Source: Argyresthia goedartella (lineage: Eukaryota > Arthropoda > Insecta > Lepidoptera > Argyresthiidae). Taken from it: a DNA stretch of 64,000 nt. The translations under genes and the position numbers were made by a program. This document shows, piece after piece, positions 60,892-64,000 of the stretch (position 1 is its first letter; the number at the start of each line of letters is the position of its first letter). The stretch spans positions 15,277,501-15,341,500 of the forward strand of contig OX463807.1 in the NCBI GenBank assembly GCA_949825045.1, in the 5' to 3' direction. The notes beneath the pieces are model-generated. The model had not been told where the DNA came from and did not search any database. It saw nothing but the letters and a program-made list of their open reading frames with translations.

Positions 60892-63823
60892 ATGGATACC
60901 TTCTTATTTAGTGATAGTTACTTCTCCTACTCCGAAAGTGAAGCTTCCGATAGCGTAGGAAGTGGATTGTCGTCCACGGACGACGTTTTGCCTATTGCCC
61001 TTAAACGTGTGTTTTCCAACCTCAGTAGGAACTTCAACGTCGTTCACATAAATGCCCAGAGCATTCATTCCAGTCATGTCGACCTTCTCGACTCCTTCAG
61101 CGATCAGAGCATTCATGGTATTCTGATCTCCGAATCATTTCTCAAACCCTCTCTTCCTTCTACCTTGTATGCTCTGCCGGGGTATAGGCTCTATCGGAAT
61201 GATAGGACGGGCAAGGCTGGTGGCGGTGTTGCTATTTATCTTCGTTCCGACATTTCTTGCAAAGTCATCAGCCACTCACCTAGTCTGTACTCTGGATCCG
61301 CTGAACACCTCTTTCTTGAGCTATGCCTCCATCACACTAAGGTCCTTCTGGGTGTCTTCTATAGCCCCTCTCTCCTCATCGACTACTTTGACTCTTTTGA
61401 AAGCATCCTTAATGATCTATCTCCCCTATACAGTGACACACTTATCCTAGGTGATTTCAATACCTGTTTACTAAAAAATGATGTTCGCTCTGTCAAACTC
61501 CAGTCTATCGTAAGCTCCCTAAATTTAAATATTCTTCCCCTGAGTGCAACTCACTTCCAGCCCCACTGCACCCCCTCTCTCTTGGATCTTATGATTGTTT
61601 CTAACATATCCAAGGTTGCAACGCATGGCCAACTTAACGCCCCCTTCTCCTTTCATGATCTGATTTATCTCTCGTTCAAGTTAAGGCCTCCCAAGCGCGC
61701 AGGGAAATTCCTGGATATTCGCAGTTTCAAGGGTATGGATCTCAGCTCCCTTGAGTCTGATGCCGCCTCTATAGACTGGTCCCCTGTCGTCTGTAGTGAG
61801 CCCGTTGATGAAAAAGTCCAGCATTTCCAATCGATTGTCCTGAGTTTGTTCGACAAACATGCTCCTGTCAAAAAGGTTAGGGTCAAACATCTCCCTGCGC
61901 CCTGGCTTACTGACACCATCAAGGGTCTGATGGCCCAGAGAAACCGTGCCAAATGTAGATATAAGAAGGATCCGACGGACGATAATCTCCTTATATACAA
62001 ACGTCTCCGTAATCGTTGCACCCGTCTTTGTCGAGATGCCAAACGCCGCCATATCTACGAGAGTATTGAGAGTTACACTCCTGCACAGGTTTGGAAGTTC
62101 CTGAAGACCCTCGGTATTGGTAAGTCCCAGGACGCAGTAACCGGTAGTGTCGACCTCAACGGTCTCAACAAATTCTTTGCTGTTTCCCCTGTCGTGATGG
62201 ACCCCCCTGTCAAGGATGCTACCATTCGTTACTTGCGCACCAGAAAGACATCCAGTAGCTTACCTTTCAACCTCAGGTCTGTCGGAGTTGGCGCAGTAAA
62301 GAAGGCTTTTCTAGCAATATCGTCAAAGGCTATAGGTGATGACAAGATCTGCTTTCAGATGCTTTTCAGTGTACTTGATCATTTGTTACAACCCATAACG
62401 CATATAATCAATGCGTCGCTGAGCGAGTACTGCTTCCCGAGCCAGTGGAAAAGAGCATTAGTGTTACCCCTACCTAAAACGTCTAACCCGTCCTCCTTCA
62501 AAGAGTTCCGTCCCATTTCCATCCTACCAATCCTTTCCAAAATCCTTGAATCAATTGTCCACACCCAGTTGTCCTCGTACCTTTCCTCCATGAATTTACT
62601 GAACCCTTTTCAGTCTGGTTTTAGACCGGGGCATAGCACCACCACAGCACTACTCAAGGTAACTGACGATATCCAACTGGCAATGGATAAGAAGCAGCTG
62701 ACAGTCCTGACTCTCCTAGACTTTAGCAGCGCCTTCAACTGCGTCGACTTCGATATACTTGTTGAAATCTTAAAATCGCTTAACGTCTCTTCACACTCGG
62801 CTCGCTGGTTTGACTCTTACTTGAGAGACCGCCAGCAGCGCATGAAGTCTGAAGAGGTCACTACAGAATGGTGCAAGCTCTCTACAGGTGTTCCGCAGGG
62901 TGGCATCCTTTCCCCTCTTCTCTTCTCAGTTTTCATCCATTCCATCTCGGATGTATTGTCTTCCTCGTATCATCTTTATGCAGATGACCTTCAAATTTAT
63001 CGGCATTTTCCCCTGTGTGATCTGACTTCGACTGTTGAGGCTTTGAATGCTGACCTCGACAACATCAGGAAATGGTCTCTTTCGTATGGGCTATTAGTCA
63101 ACCCGGACAAGTCTCAGGTGATGATACTAGGTACACGGCACTTACTTGATTTGTTGCAGAATAAGTCCGTTGATCCCGTTCTATTTGACGGTACCATTGT
63201 CAAGTATAGCGAGAAAGCCAAAAATCTTGGCGTTGTTTTTGACAATCTATTATCCTGGTCGCCCCATGTTTGTGAGGTCAGCAGACGAGTCTTTGCATCC
63301 TTTCATTCTCTTCGGCGTTTGCAGTTCTTCCTGCCTAGGCAGACTAAAATCATGCTAGCTCAGACCCTTCTTCTGCCTTTAATAGACTGCCTTTAATAGG
63401 GCCAGTGCGAACGAAGATCTACTGAACAAACTCGAGCGACTCCAAAATCTCGGGATTCGGTTTATTTTCGGACTTCGTAAGTACGACCACGTGTCCCAAT
63501 ATCGTAGGGAATTAGGCTGGCTCCCGATCCGACTTCGTCGTGATATGCACATTCTCTCCTTCCTCTTCAATATTTTGAGAAATCCGTGCTACCCTGCATA
63601 TCTTCGTGAACGTTTTGAGTATCTTTTCTCAGGGGATAGACTTCGGAGATCTCACACGGTGTCACTTTTGTCAATTCCTCAGCACAACACTGTTGCTTAC
63701 GAGCACTCGTTTAGGTTAAGGGCAATACGTTTGTGGAATGCACTTCCTTGCGCTATAAGGGATTGCAAATCCTTGGTCACTTTCAAGAAAGAATTGAAAC
63801 AGCATCTCCTCTCTTCCGAATAG
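60892..63823 (+). pseudogene. Element E ORF2: endonuclease and RT of a CR1-like element
   Basis: I start at the Met of MDTFLFSDSYFSYSESEASD (60892); the frame is open upstream but hydrophobic. Endonuclease: FNVVHINAQSIHSSHVDLLD, HGILISESFLKPSLPS, RTGKAGGGVAIYLRSDISCK, TLILGDFNTCLLKNDVRSVK and SFHDLIYLSFKL. RT: FKEFRPISILPILSKILESI, QSGFRPGHSTTTALLKVTDD, LLDFSSAFNCVDFDILVEIL, STGVPQGGILSPLLFSVFIH and SYHLYADDLQIYRHF. The only clear defect is at 63380-63400, where a small rearrangement (CTTTAATAG repeated) removes the DYADVCWA block, creates a stop and shifts the frame; the C-terminal part 63405-63823 then runs to LKQHLLSSE. Among the nearly complete copies of this family, E is the best reference. 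Confidence 0.88.
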
Positions 63824-64000
63824 TGGGTATCTCATAGTATTTATGTATATCTATTTATTTATTGTATTCTATTTATTTATTTTATAGTAATTACGTAGGG
63901 TGTATTGTGATTTATTTGATAGTATATTTATTTTATTTATTTCTTTTAACTCTTAATTGTACACTAGGACTACCTCTCTATATTTTATTTTTCTCTTTTC
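63824..64000 (+). other. 3' UTR of element E, cut by the window end
   Basis: It matches the 3' UTR of D (25097-24930 in reverse): TATGTATATC, ATTGTATTCTA, GTATATTTATTT, TACACTAGGACTACCTCTCT. The tail lies outside the window. Confidence 0.75.

Overview
The window looks like a piece of an insect nuclear genome, most likely a moth or butterfly. It is AT-rich and I see no cellular gene with an intact open frame. It is packed with eukaryotic transposable elements of kinds common in Lepidoptera: BEL/Pao LTR retrotransposons, CR1-like and jockey-like non-LTR elements, Ty3/gypsy remnants, a DD37D mariner and tRNA-derived SINEs. The taxon is inferred from this repeat profile, not from a host gene.

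Layout. From 1 to 10 kb there are old fragments: a MITE-like inverted repeat, a gypsy integrase broken by a CR1-like element and by a SINE, and 3' ends of several non-LTR elements. From 10.5 to 12.6 kb a non-LTR tail carries a structurally intact DD37D mariner (10846-12158). From 12.7 to 14.5 kb there are two foldback elements and a decayed jockey copy with a perfect hairpin. From about 14.57 to 26.66 kb there is one CR1/L2-type element (called H), interrupted by BEL copy A (17087-22763, minus), by a 227-bp retroposed 3' end (23391-23617), and near its tail by CR1-like copy D (24815-26484). BEL copy C (26666-33952, plus) sits directly at H's 3' tail. From 34.5 to 42.3 kb there are a jockey fragment, a solo LTR of the A/B family (35294-35819), and non-LTR element K split by the nearly full-length element J (36655-41871). 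From 42.3 to 45.1 kb there are a tRNA-like repeat and an old BEL/Pao copy (M) with an internal inversion. BEL copy B (46052-53676, plus) is followed by an RT fragment, gypsy remnants with a tandem integrase duplication, and a TTAGG-bearing minisatellite. CR1-like copy E (60892 to the window end) closes the window.

How the parts relate. The insertion order can be read from target-site duplications and restored reading frames: H was hit by A, by the 227-bp piece, by D and probably by C; K was hit by J; a non-LTR tail was hit by mariner. The three BEL copies share one plan: LTR, leader with a TGGTAGC primer-site start, gag with DUF1759-like body and zinc knuckles, an in-frame UAG, then protease, RT, RNase H and integrase. 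LTR pairs of A, B and C are about 99% identical, so these insertions are young, yet each copy is disabled: A by an in-frame RT/RNase H deletion and a frameshift, B by frameshifts, C by nonsense codons. The main candidate biology is conserved in-frame amber codon between gag and pol in both BEL families, together with paired-stem structures near the LTRs.
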